Positions 8,869 through 20,700 of a stretch of 64,000 nucleotides of DNA are shown one piece after another; position 1 is the stretch's first letter, and each line of letters starts with the position of its first letter. Made by a program: the position numbers and the translations under genes. Location: positions 21,867-85,866 of the forward strand of contig LGRX02028747.1 in the NCBI GenBank assembly GCA_001247695.2. Reading direction: 5' to 3'. The notes beneath the pieces are model-generated. The model did not search any database. It was not told where the DNA came from and saw only the letters and a list, made by a program, of their open reading frames with translations. Source of the DNA: Cymbomonas tetramitiformis (taxonomy: Eukaryota; Chlorophyta; Pyramimonadophyceae; Pyramimonadales; Pyramimonadaceae).

Positions 8869-10500
8869 AGGCTTGTAATCGAAAAACGGCATTCGTATGT
8901 GCCAAATTCGAGATATTGTGGGCATACTACCATTCCCCCCCCCCTGCAGATTACAGAGAATTTTTGAACTTCTTGCGCCAATATCTCTTGTATACCTGAA
9001 GCTCGTGTGCTATGTGAATGCATTATGACGTAGGGGGGTATCATACCTTCAATTTAAGCCAGCATGCATCCCTTATAACCAAATACTCCGTTTATTATGA
9101 TTTTTCTAGTCCAACGACCCAAAATAGCCACAATATTTGGCTACCCTAGCGTGAACTGTTTCCGCATGCACCGATGCAAAATCGAATCAGTCGCAAAAAT
9201 TGCCGCAGAAAATGTGCAAAATCGAGAACTTCCGAAAGAACATTACTCACAAATACGGTCGGGACCACTTGTGAAGCAGCCGTACAATTACAAACAACAT
9301 CGGGGAAACGGGAAAACAACGAGCTAGGAACCAACGTACCGTGAATTGGAGCTTTATATCTCACGGGCAACCTGCACAATCTCCGACATGCCCACAAACC
9401 GCGCTTTCAGTTTTACACACAAACAATGAAAAATAGCGAACAGTAAAAAATAGCGAAAATTATAAAGCTGGGGCAGCAGGCAAATCAGGTCTAGGTAGTG
9501 CAGGGTCTGGGTGGGCGCTCCTAGTGAATAATGAATGTGTCGTTGGCAGGCGCGGGACGTATTTGGAACGGGTGCTCGGTCAAACACTCATACCGTCATA
9601 CGCGGGTCCGCGGCATTCTCCATTCAGGATCAGGTTCCATGAACCTGCTTCATGGAGAGTACATAGTAGGAAAAATTAACGATGCGAGTCCAGGAAATAT
9701 CCGGATCTGACGCCCGTAACCATCAAAGATTCAATCGGATGATAACCTGATTTTAGGTAAGAATCTAAAACATCATTGGCTCGAATTTTTCGAACCAATG
9801 CCGGACCTGAATGGAAAATCGGGTATGAAAAATTTTCGATTTTAATGAAGTCCTGTGAATACGATTGGTCAGCTGAGCAGCGTCTGTGCGCTCCTCGCAA
9901 AATCTGGAGTAGGACAGCCGACGTCTGCAGTAGGACAGCCGACGCGATGCGGCAGATCGGTATTTTTGAATCGGAAGGCTGAAAAAGAGCATATTACGCG
10001 GCTTAATAATATAAATTGTTGTATCGGCGGGACAAAGGCGGGCGACATTTCTGCGTGGTGCGTGCCCGGGTGTTCGCCAGTGCGAGGACGAAGACGACTC
10101 GTCCTTCCAACAACGCAAAGCGCAGTTCAAAGAGGCCAAAGCTCGATGCCTTGAGTTTAAGAATGCGAGCGAGGGATGAAGAGCGAGAAACGGAGCGCGG
10201 GCGCACGTTGCTGAACGACGCCACTTCCAAACGCCACTTCTGGAGGTTGGAGTTGAGCCGTTGTGTTCTTTTGCACCTTCTGCTGCTCTGCTATGCGTTC
10301 GTCTGCTGCGATTGATACATGATTACATGTATACATATGCTAGTATCAAAGCCTGATAAAGTCTTTATACATTATACATCGGAGATGTGTGGTGGTTCTC
10401 CGCTTCATCACCGCTTCATCACCGCTTCCAATGAATTCAGACAACGATGCCTCGTCGGTCTGGGTGATGGTAAAATCCCGATGCACTATACGTATTACGC
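8869..10500. other. Gene-poor stretch, nothing recognised
   Basis: No frame shows family resemblance. A short paired repeat AGGACAGCCGACG is at 9911-9945. A charged open stretch at about 10070-10190 (DEDDSSFQQRKAQFKEAKAR) could be a decayed exon, but I could not connect it to anything. Confidence 0.4.
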
Positions 10501-10559
10501 GTAAATCTCAAATAGCCCGAGACACGTAAATTACGCGTAAATTGCGGGGGAGGAGAGGC

Positions 10560-11470
10560 GTCGCGTTTATAGAAACATAGGTACTGGGAAAAGGGAACGG
10601 GAACTTCCAAATATTGTATACGTCCCGGAATTCCCGTTTTGTATGTTCCATGTGTTCTATATGGAAGTTCCCGTCCCGTTCCCGGTACCATTGTGAAGCG
10701 AAACACGAGTTGAGGTATTTCAAATTCAGTAATGAGAAAAGAAAAAGTTTTTCAAAAAGTTCCCGTCGGGATTCCGTTTTGTATATTCCATGTGTTCTAG
10801 TTCCGTTCCCGTTCCGTTCAGTTCCGTTCCGGAGTTCCGTTCCGTTCCGTTCCGTTCCGTTCCGTTCCAGTTCGGTCGGTCGGTCGGTCAGTCCCGGTCG
10901 TTCCCGGTCCCGGTCCCCCCTTCCTGTGTAAAACGAAACCTGCGTTGAGGTATTTCAAGGCTTGAATTATAAGAAAAGTTCCCGTCGGGGATTCCGTTTT
11001 TGTGTTCCATGTGTTCTATATGGAAGTTCCCGTCCCCGTTCCCGGTACCGGCCCCTGTATGAAATGAAACCTTAGTCGAGGTATTTCAAATTTGAGCTAT
11101 GAGAAAAGATTTTTTTTAAAGTTCCGTTGGGAATTCCCGTTTTGTATGTTCCATGTGTTCTTTATGGAAGTTGCCGTTGATCCCCGTTCCCGGTACCCCC
11201 GCCCTCCCCCCATTATTGAAACGAAACCTGAGTTGAGGTATTTTGAGAACAAATAAGTTTTTTTTAAAGTTCCCGTCGGGAATTCACGTTTTGTATGTTC
11301 CGTGTGTTCTATACGGAAGTTCCCGTTCCTGTTCCCGGTACCTCCCCCTCTGTGTGAAACGAAACCTGAGTTGAGGTATTCCAAACTTGAGTTATGCGAA
11401 TAGATAATTCAGAAACGGGAATTTCCGTTCCTATTCTCGACCCCCCATGTTTGTGAAACGAAACCCGAAC
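10560..11470. repeat. Diverged tandem repeat of about 130-200 bp units with a TTCCG-rich core
   Basis: Five to six degenerate copies of a unit run: GTTCCCGTCGGGAATTCC, then TGTATGTTCCATGTGTTCTA, then TGGAAGTTCCCG, then GTTCCCGGTACC, then GTGAAACGAAACCTGAGTTG, then AGGTATTTCAA. Copies start near 10600, 10760, 10980, 11120 and 11265, with a partial copy near 11420. A (CCGTT)n microsatellite at about 10800-10870 has expanded within one unit. The repeated GGAATTCCCG/GGAACTTCCA words make each unit partly palindromic. Confidence 0.8.
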
Positions 11471-12140
11471 ATATCCCCTCGATTTGCCATCTCTCCTCCA
11501 CGTACAGATTGAAGTCTACGTTGAACTCAAAGGGTTCGTGTCTTTAGCAACTTCAGAGCAAATAATTCGTTCCTCCTGCAGCCTGCGCACAATCTCAGTG
11601 CACACCAACACACACCCGGCTTGCCATCAAGCGGTGCCACATAATGCGACGCCGAAACCCCCGCGCGGGCTAGCGACCGTGGTACGGTAATGCGCACGGG
11701 AGCGCCTATTCAACCCCCACTGGGTACATGTCATACTGGAGCGACCCGTTTTCGTCATGTCATCTCTCGTTTCGTTTCGTTTCTGTACAAACCGGAACGT
11801 GACACTCCTCGAGGAGTAGGAATGCAAATGCAGCGTCTGCTGATCTGGCATCTGCGTCTCGCCCACCCGCTCGTGTTGCTGTCGCTCGGCTGCGGCTGTC
11901 GCGATCTCATCTGTCGCTGACTGTGACTCGCTCGCTGTGGATGCGATGTCGCTCGGTCAGATCGCGGTCAATTCTGAAAGAATGTAGCGAACGCTTACCT
12001 TAGCAAGGCAAGGGAAAAGGCAAGGGAATGGGTTTAGGACAGCCACCGTCGCATATAGTTTAGGAGCAGATGAAAAATGGTTTCGTTCTTAAATACTTTT
12101 CATGTGCTTCTAAACTCGCATAGATACTGAACGCACAGGC
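11471..12140. other. Intergenic sequence, nothing recognised
   Basis: Low-complexity TCGCT-rich sequence at about 11860-11960. No supported gene or element. Confidence 0.4.
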
Positions 12141-12149
12141 AGGGTGGGC

Positions 12150-12570
12150 AATTGGCAAGCATCTTTGAGACTTCCGAGTTTCAAAGATGCGGTTTGTATT
12201 TTGGTTGCGTATATACCCAAATTACAAATCAGCAGAGCGTTTCTTTCTTCGTTCGCGCGGGGTATCCATAGCTTCAGTACATACTATTTATTCTGTGAAC
12301 AGTTAGCATGCAAGCGCACAAAGGCATCGGGTAAGCATCTTCGAGACTGTCGAGTCTCGAAGATGACTTTTGGAATAGGGTTGAATGCGAACCTATTCCA
12401 AATAACTGCCTAGCGCTCCCCGTTGGCGCGGGGTATCCAACGCTGAAATATGCAATATTTAAAAGATGATTACTTAGTATGCAAGCGCAAAAACGCATCG
12501 GTTCAGCATATCTAAATATGTCCTTTGGCTTTAGGCAATATCTCCATCCACCTCCCTGTTGGTTGCAACT
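12150..12570. repeat. Hairpin-bearing tandem repeat (about 170-bp units)
   Basis: Three diverged units share GCATGCAAGCGCA(A/C)AAAGGCATCGG-like and GCGCGGGGTATCCA words. Each carries a palindrome at the same place: 12160-12189 (13-base arms, one mismatch), 12336-12365 (perfect 13-base arms, 4-base loop) and a decayed one near 12509-12522. A second palindrome lies at 12372-12399. Confidence 0.75.
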
Positions 12571-13571
12571 GACGACCACTGTGCTATCTTTGGGAATGGG
12601 ATATTATGTTACTGACGAATTGATGTTAGTTTAATTTGTGCAAAAGACATTTGGGCGAGCTATATCCCCGTTTTCAAAATTATTATTTGATATCGTGAAT
12701 TATGCTTGATTAATCACGTTTGTCACCCCATCAATATCGTACGTCGAGTCTTCAGTCTGTGTGATGGTATGCGATAGTTGCATTCGTGTCACATGAGGAT
12801 ATCTATCGACATTGTCATCGTTAGTGCAATAACTTCAGTTACAACTTTAATTGGAGATGGGGAGGGGGGGGCACACGTTCTGCTGGGGCGAGTTTACCTC
12901 AGCATGCTCATATCGTCATCGGGCCGGTTGAAAACCTGATCCGGGGCTCACCGAGAGAGAGTTCAGCAAAAGGCTCGAGCAGCCCCGATGGATATGAGCG
13001 AAGTTTCTCACCATGCAAGCCACTGGATGCCTCTCTTGTCTTTGAGCTTGAGGGAATTCTCTCCATCCTCAACAGTCTTTTTTTCTCTCTTGAGAACCTC
13101 AGGCTCGGATAAGATGTTCTGGTACTTTTTGTTATTTCGTTGCTTTGTTAAGCCCATATTAATATTGTTGTTCGGTCAGCTTGCAACAGGGGATGCTATT
13201 CATTTTACGATGCAGTTTACACATATGCTGTTTTTTCCCTTTGGACATAAGTTGTGCAATTAATACAACATCCGATTCCATCAAAATTGACTTCGGAAGT
13301 AAATACCAGCCCACTTACGAGCAGTACAAGTTCTTATGGACTTCAGCAGCCAAGCTTCAATTTCGGAAACTCGGCAAAATCTGCAGGTTTATATTCCATT
13401 AACAGTAAACATCATGGCTACAAGCAGCTTGGCAACACGCCAGTAAACTGTGATGCTAGTCTGACTCATGCGGCACCCACTTTGCTTCTTTATGGACTCA
13501 GCTGTGCAAAGGATTTCGACAGCCAATGTCACACTATCCATGCATCGAATTCCATAGCATCATCATTACAC
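12571..13571. other. Intergenic sequence downstream of the YbaB/STIC2-like gene
   Basis: It contains the 3' flank of the minus-strand gene that ends at 13572. No coding, RNA or repeat feature is supported. Confidence 0.4.
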
Positions 13572-16500
13572 CTAATTCTGGGGAGGGGGCAGACCCATTT
13601 TGGAAGCAAGATCTGCCATTCGCTCCTTCATAGCCTGGAAGCACCCAAGCACCCATGAAATCAACTTTGGATGCTGAATAAGCAGTCAGACTACGAAATA
13701 TGCGCAAGTCTCGTGACACGCGAATAATCTACAAGTAAGTTTAACGCCCACATACATGAAATACGTCAAGCACAAGTGGAAGAAGGGATTCTAGAAGAAA
13801 CATCTGTGGCCTGCGAGTGAAAGGAGGGACCCAATTATTTGGAGCTCGCGTTTACTTGTCTGTGCCTTGCGAACATAATGACCGACTCGGTTGTTTGGCC
13901 CTGGTATTGGTGTCCGTTCGAATTATAAGCAGGATGACTCGTGTGTGTATGAGTTGTCCATTGACCCAACGAAAGAGTGCATCGCTGGGGAGGGAAACTT
14001 GCCTGTGTGGGATTGAGTTTTACGTGCCTACCGATGAAAGAGAGGAAACTCGCTTGTATGATATTGGCTGGCACGTCACTTTTGCTTGTGTGGTATTGGT
14101 ATTCATGTCCATGTAGGCTGGGGGGGCTCACTGTGAGGTAGTACGTTCAATTCTTTTTCTGTGGCTCGAAAGTTGTGGGGGAAGAATACTTGGCTGGCAC
14201 GTCAGTGTGCGGCCAATGGCTGGCACGGCACTTTACTGTGGCTGTGCGGTGCAGGAGGGGGCAGCCCTTCACTGGTGTAAGATTGCCGCTCACTTTATCT
14301 TTAGCGGTGGAGGGGATGGGACTTACTTGCGCGAGATAGACGTTTAGCTTATACTATAGCGACTCATTCGTCCGATTTTCCGTTCAATTGACGGCGTCGC
14401 AGCAATAACAGAGAGTCACGTGGTTCGGGAAATTCAGTCCCTGAAGTGTGGCTCTTTGGTTCGAGACAAGCATTAGTTTGTGCAGCATAGCCCTTCATTT
14501 ACTGTGGCTCACCAATAAGGGACGGTGGCTCACTGATGTGCTATTTACCTGACTCTGCGAGTCACCGCGGACAGGGGCTTACCTGTGGTGAAGCTTTGTC
14601 TGAACTTCACTGTGCCTTGGCAGTGAGGGGGAGACTCGCTTGTGTGGTATCTAAGTTGACGTCAAAATACCTTGGTGATAGGGGACGCAGGCTTGTGTGT
14701 GCTATTGGTCTCAGCGTATTACATCTCACTCCGCGGTGCGGAAACCGGCGAGTGTGATACTGGCTACTTGTCAGGGGCAGACTACGTCCCTGTAACTCAG
14801 GCGAGGGGGGAGTTCCGAGCTTTCTCGCCCTGCTGTGGGAAAGAGAGACTTACTTGCGTGCTTTTGGTGTGTGCGTCCCTGTGCGCCTCGGTGATCAATA
14901 GGCCCAGCGCCTTTTTTAGCGATCCCCCCCCAGTCCCTTCCTCACCTCAAACGGTAGCGCATCGACACCAGAGCACGCAGCTTTAGTCGTATATGACAGT
15001 CGAAACCGAAACGGTCTCATATGTGCTCCAATATTAAGCTTTAACTAAACTTTCCAGCTTTTCAGAGATCTGAATTACGGTTCTTTTGGAGTGTGCCTTG
15101 GTTTGACGTCTTAAAATCATCAGGGAGGGTTTGGGGATTGGGGCTTACTTCGGCACCCTTCTCCATGGCCTCTTCGGTGATCTCGCACGACTGGGGCTCT
15201 TGGTTGCCCTTCAGCACAACCTGAGGCATAGAAAGGCCACCTTCAAGGTGTGAGGAAGCAGAGGTTTCGTACGAATTAAGAGTTTATCGTTAACACGCAT
15301 ATTTCAAGTCTAGCATGTCACAAGGATTGGGGCGCGGTACGCGCAAACAGCAGGCGAAAGCTGATGTATTAATCCAAGGCAAAAATACAGAAGCTGTTAT
15401 GTGCCATAGCTTCACCGCTTTGTTAGCAAAGGTCCCGGGAGAAAAGTAGTACAAACTAAGCGATTCAAGGGCTCTGCCGGATTAAATCCTATCGACAGTT
15501 GGACTGGCTACGAGGGACGCACCCTCACGAGCTCTTCAGAATCATACCCGTCGTATGTTGAGCTGTCGACAAAGACACCGCATAGAGTGAGTGGTGATCG
15601 TCTTGTGACCGTATTTTTGTAAGGTCCACTCAGAAATACCTAAATTTCTATCAGAGAAGTGCTGCATCCGTCAAAAAAGGAAATATGCTCCTCGACAAGT
15701 GCGGTGTGGGATCGTCGTGTGGCACGTAAAGTAAAACAAGCACTGTGGCGACAGTAGCAGAAGAGGAAGTCTAGCAGGGAGTCTCAGGGAAACAGTGTGA
15801 GCGCTTTGAATATCAGAGGTATGCGTTTGGAAGACAAGCAGGGAGTTACTTTTTCAATTCTTCCTGAACCTTCAGTCCTTCAGATTGAGCAATCTGGAAA
15901 TACAAGAGCCCCCAACTGATAAGTACACTTCATATCAAAGTGCAAACAAAAAGCACACGTAAGCAACCGATCTGCCTGAGAAATGCCCCGTATCTATATG
16001 TTTAATATCTCTTCATATCCAAGCCAGACGCTCATTCCCATAGAAAAACACGTTTTCGAAAAAAACATTTTTCTAACAGAGGATTCACCTGTTGTGCTTT
16101 CTTCATAGACTCCATAAGCGCCCCCATGTTTCCGAAAGGATTCTGTGAGCAGCATCAGCCTAAGACGTCAGTGTGCTCCAAGGGCAAGGGGTTCATCATC
16201 CAGACTTAGCAAGATCCCAAGGTGTCCGTGCCTCAATGCCGGTGACAAGTGTGCTCTAGCGGCAAAGGATGCCACAGTTGTGATGATCATTACGAAAACA
16301 ACTAGCTGAATATTTTGCAAGAATCCGACGCTTGTTCTCTCGGCTTGACGCGTTGCCCTTTACGATTGCGTGACTTTAAAACACAGTCGAATATAGAAGC
16401 CATATAGAAAAAAACATAACCGATGTGGCTTCAGTTGTGTGGCTGCGCTAAACGCCGACGGAGCCAGCTACATCGAAATGAAATTAAGCAAGAAGCCCGG

Positions 16501-16855
16501 GTTCTGTCGCTGAAATACTCACCCCGCCGCCGCCGCCCTCCGCCATAGCGACGACGCCAACTGCCACGTCCCAGACAGGACGCTAAAAGGAATCAGGAGG
16601 CAAAGGAATCACAAACGCAAACTGATGAACGTGTTTTTTTTGATCTTTTTTGTTTGCATGAAATTAAGGCTGAAACACGATCACTTCAACCCAGCGAGGC
16701 GCATGTAAGGGAGAAACCTCACCGCGAGAGCATTTGCTTTGTGGAGGCGCCTTTTGAACGGAGAAGTTTGCTCGCACGCGCTCACCAGAAAACTGTTGCT
16801 TCCTGACAGAAGAATTTGCCACGCGAGCTGTGTTCAGTGTCATGTATCCGGCCAT
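13572..16855 (-). CDS. YbaB/EbfC-family (STIC2-like) nucleoid-associated protein, plastid-targeted
   Basis: Eight exons (minus): 16855-16723, 16560-16523, 16142-16089, 15893-15850, 15562-15529, 15220-15149, 14910-14854, 13634-13572. They total 495 nt, 164 aa, with all phases consistent. The N-terminal 45 residues (MAGYMTLNTARVANSSVRKQ...) are Ser/Arg-rich and basic, like a plastid transit peptide. The mature part has MGALMESMKKAQQ, the loop region STYDGYDSEEL, VVLKGNQEPQSCEITEEAM, LLITEAHRDAH and AMKERMADLASKMGLP, the full YbaB fold in order. Bacterial relatives bind DNA as dimers. The plant homologue STIC2 works with thylakoid protein insertion and translation. The exon 2 acceptor is ambiguous (16560 is the phase-consistent choice). 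Intron 7 (14853-13635) is 1.2 kb of degenerate repeats. Confidence 0.87.
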
Positions 16856-17716
16856 GATTTTAAGTAGGTGTATTTGATAGGTTGCCAAAAGAGCTTGAAA
16901 CGGCGGGTACGTATTGCAACTTTGGCAATTTCTTGATATTCTTTTCGATAATGCAGGAAACAGGATTGAATTGTGGATGTGGATGGAATTTGGGACTGCC
17001 CACACTTCACGAGAAAGTCGAGTGACGCTGACGAGTGTCGCACCCTCGCATCGCAGTACGAAGTACGACCGTAGTACTATCGATTGATGATCGGTCAGTT
17101 AGGCCTCCGCCACGTCGACGAACAGGAAATGATGAGTGGAAGACAAGTGTTCAACTGTTAACAAGGGAACACATCTAACGATTACGGATTGTTTCGTTTC
17201 GATTTTGCAACTCTGTTCACGGTTGGCGATCTTTGTTTGAGTTGGTGCTGGACTGCTGGTGCGTGACGGCGTGACGCGTGACGGGAGACGCGCGATCTTA
17301 TAGACGAGAGAAACGAAAAACTATGGACCCAAACTATCGCTATCGTATGCCGGATAGTATGCGTCTATGCGTGATCCGCAATCTTTTGGCCATCTCAAGA
17401 TCGAAGGTCACGCGACGGTGTAATACGCAGTGGCATGACACTCGAGACTCGATTGTTCAACACGACTCCTACAAATTACAGGTGAGCGTGAGAGGGGAAG
17501 GATACTCGATGCTCATCGCCGATCATGCATCATCGATCGTGATCATCGGTCCAGTCTCCCGTTGGATACACTCGAGTTTGTAGGAACAGCAGGATTCCCT
17601 CTCGTCTGCGCTGGTTGCAGCGCATTAGACTCAAGACTGCAACGACACGACACTGTTCATCCGTGCAGACGTGCTCACCTTATCTTTTGAGTTTGTATCG
17701 TTCGGAACCAATAATT
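16856..17716. promoter_or_regulatory. Divergent intergenic/promoter region
   Basis: About 0.86 kb between the start of the minus-strand YbaB gene and the tentative start of the plus-strand FAS1-LHC gene. Both products are plastid-type, so a shared promoter is possible. I recognise no specific regulatory motif. Confidence 0.35.
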
Positions 17717-20700
17717 ATGCAGACTATGCATTTGCAAATGGTGATATCGGCCCGTTGTCCTTCGATTGTAACGGCCGGGAAGAGCAAGCCGACTTCGGTG
17801 TGTGCCCCTTGTGCAGTCATGTTCATCGCTCAACTTTTCCCTCTGCTAAGCCACTTTCACAACTGGTTCGCACGGCTCCAGTGAATCGAGGAAGTGGTGT
17901 AAAGACAGTGTTTTGCGTTGCAGGCTACTAACGTTTAACTTTATTATCAATCAAAACCGATGTTGCTGTGCTGAGTTGCCGTCAGGTTGTTAGTATGAGT
18001 ATGTTCGTGTTGAAACCCGAGCACATATTCTGGCCACTAATATGCTAATTTTCCAGTATACGTCTGAAAACTGCAGCTTCCACGTTCTGCTCGACATTCT
18101 CGCGTGTTACAAGCGAACTGCGCCGCTTTCCGACACACCGCCATATCAACGTCAAATGTGGGTTCCTTCAAAGCCTTACCGAGAAACTTGAGCTGTCGCG
18201 CTGCTGAGGCCGAGGTCGAGGCTGAACCTGATTCTGATGTCGAGGCTGAGGAAGCAGCACCTGGGCAAGTGCTGACTGCCGTGGCTGAACAGGCGGCCAA
18301 AAACCCCGATCTTACTATTTTCGCAGAGCTCTTGGCTGAAACCAAATTAACGCGTTCAGGTATTGTTGCACTTCACTTTCCTGATTCAGTTTCCGTCGCG
18401 GTCTCTGCGGAAGAGCGCTTTGTGATACATCCTTCAACTGGTTTCACACCACCTCTAGAAAGCGGTCTTAGTGAGCTTTTTATATACACTGATGGCCAAG
18501 AAACGAGCGAGTGCTGTCTCTTACTACTATGTTTCAGCCTCTTAGCTCACTCGAGCTGGGATTCACGAGGGTCATAGAAACTCGCTCTTCTTCATACAAT
18601 GCTGCCCTCTAAGGGTTGGTGCAAGTCAGACAGTTAAAAATGAATGAGTCAGGTGGAAGAGCTCCTGGAATAGTCAAGCGATCTATTCGTCTGCCATGGA
18701 TCCCAGCCGTTCAAAGTGTTCACTTCACCCTTTTGTTGCACCTGGGGCATCGGCGCAATATGCGCTTACTGTACTTTCCCCTTAGGGTTTTACACTGCTA
18801 GGCGCACCCAACACGACCTAACACGCTTGCTTTCGTGACATGGAACGAACTTGACACTTAGTACAATCGTCGTGAACCAACAACATAATGATTGGTGAAC
18901 AAGAGAATGTGGGTGTTCAGTAGCCTTTGAGAGAGAGCTGCGCACTCGGGTCGTAACGCGCCCAAGTGGGACAACTCTTCGCGCTTAAACTTTGCTTACC
19001 ACTGCTCGTGCAGGAGAAGGTCCTCTTACAGTGCTTGCGCCCACCAATGCGGCTTTCGAAGCTTTCTTCGAAGAACGCCAAATTAGCAAAATTCAGTTGC
19101 TGGAGTTCGAGGGGCTGCCAGAGATCCTGACGTACCACATGCTAGAAGGCAGCCTCGCGTACGACGAGTTCAGGGATGGCACCGAGCTTTGCACTGTCCA
19201 GGTCTGTCTTCGCCGCATTCCGGGAGAAGTCCGAACGATACATGGAAGGGGATGGGCCGAAGCGGTGTGGAGCGCGGAGTAAGGCTTAAGTCTTGTATTC
19301 TTATATATGGAAGCGGCGTGGAGTGCGGAGTAAGGCGAAGCGGTGTGGAGCGCGGAGTAAGGCTTAAGTCTTGTATTCTTATATATGGAAGCGGCGTGGA
19401 GTGCGGAGTAAGGCGCACGTCTTATATACGGAAGCGGTGTGGAGCGCGGAGTAAGGCTCAAGTCTTACATATGGAAGCGGTGCGGAGCGCGGAGTAAGGC
19501 TCAAGTCTTGCTGCAGATGACCTTAGAACCGACGAGGAAATACACGTACCACAACTTCGCTGCCGTATCATAACACTGATAAAATAAGCTTTTTTCTTTT
19601 GCGTTGGCCAACATGACCCGCCTTGGCCCGTTAGGATGGAGTCAAGTGACGCAGTCTAACCACATTGTGCCATATTATGGTCGACTACAACACCATCCCA
19701 AAGAAGTCCTGCAAGCATGCATGATTCGATAAGTAACCTTTGCACACGTGACGGCATATTTGCAGGGGAAGCCTTTGGACGTTTCTATTGTTGGATATTC
19801 AGACGTCAAGGTAAGGTGCTCAGCCAATTTCGTGACACGCTTTCCTGAAAGGGGCCTGGAGTCTCTTGCGTTTGGATTCTGGATCGCTTTGTCGCAACCT
19901 GGAGAACGGCAGCGTTGCCTCAGAGTATGCACAGTGGATGACCTTGTCCTAGCGCTTGCTGTATGTTTTGAAACGAAGCTGAAAACAGATCCTGTGGCGC
20001 TTCAGATGAACGGCGCAGCAGTCACGAAAGCGGAAGTTGCTGGGGACGCGCTGTTTCATCAAGTAGACACCGTTCTGGTACCACCATATGTCATGTGGAC
20101 AAAGGTTCGGCCCTCCAAGTTGCCGCTTTGAATTGCTTTTCTTTCTCCTCCTGCACTGGGCCTTACATGAAACTGCTTCCCCTTGCGACGTGCGGAGGTG
20201 AATTTATTGGCTTTCCCCACCGACACCCGCGGACTGGCTATGTGCGGCTTTTTCTTTTTGACAACCCCTGTGCATTTCGCAGTTTCCCAATCCTGTGCTC
20301 GGCCTTGCATCCTGTTGCTTTCCCCTTCGAGTCCCGGCTCTGCACTTCCCCGCTGTCACCTCCGAGTCCCGGCTCTGCACTTCTCCGCTGTCACCTCCGA
20401 GTCCCGGCGGTGCACTTCCCCGCTGTCACCTCCGAGTCCCGGCTCTGCACTTCCCCGCTGTCATCACCGAGTCCCGGCTCTGCACTTCCCGTCACCTCCG
20501 AGTCCCGGCTCTGCACTTCCCCTGTCACCCTCCGAGTCACTTCCCGCTCCGAGTCCCGGCTCTGCACTTCCCCGCTGTCACCCCGAGGCTCTGCACTTCC
20601 CCCCGCTGTCACCTCCCGAGTCCCGGGCTGCACTTCTCCGCTGTCACCTCCCGAGTCCCGGCTCTGCACGCTGCTCACCTCCGGAACCCGCCTCTGCTCC

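Noticed and set aside
10016..10315. Basic, charged open frame (and a DEDDSSFQQRKAQFKEAKAR stretch in another frame)
   Set aside because: It may be a decayed exon, but there is no start, no partner exon and no family I can name.
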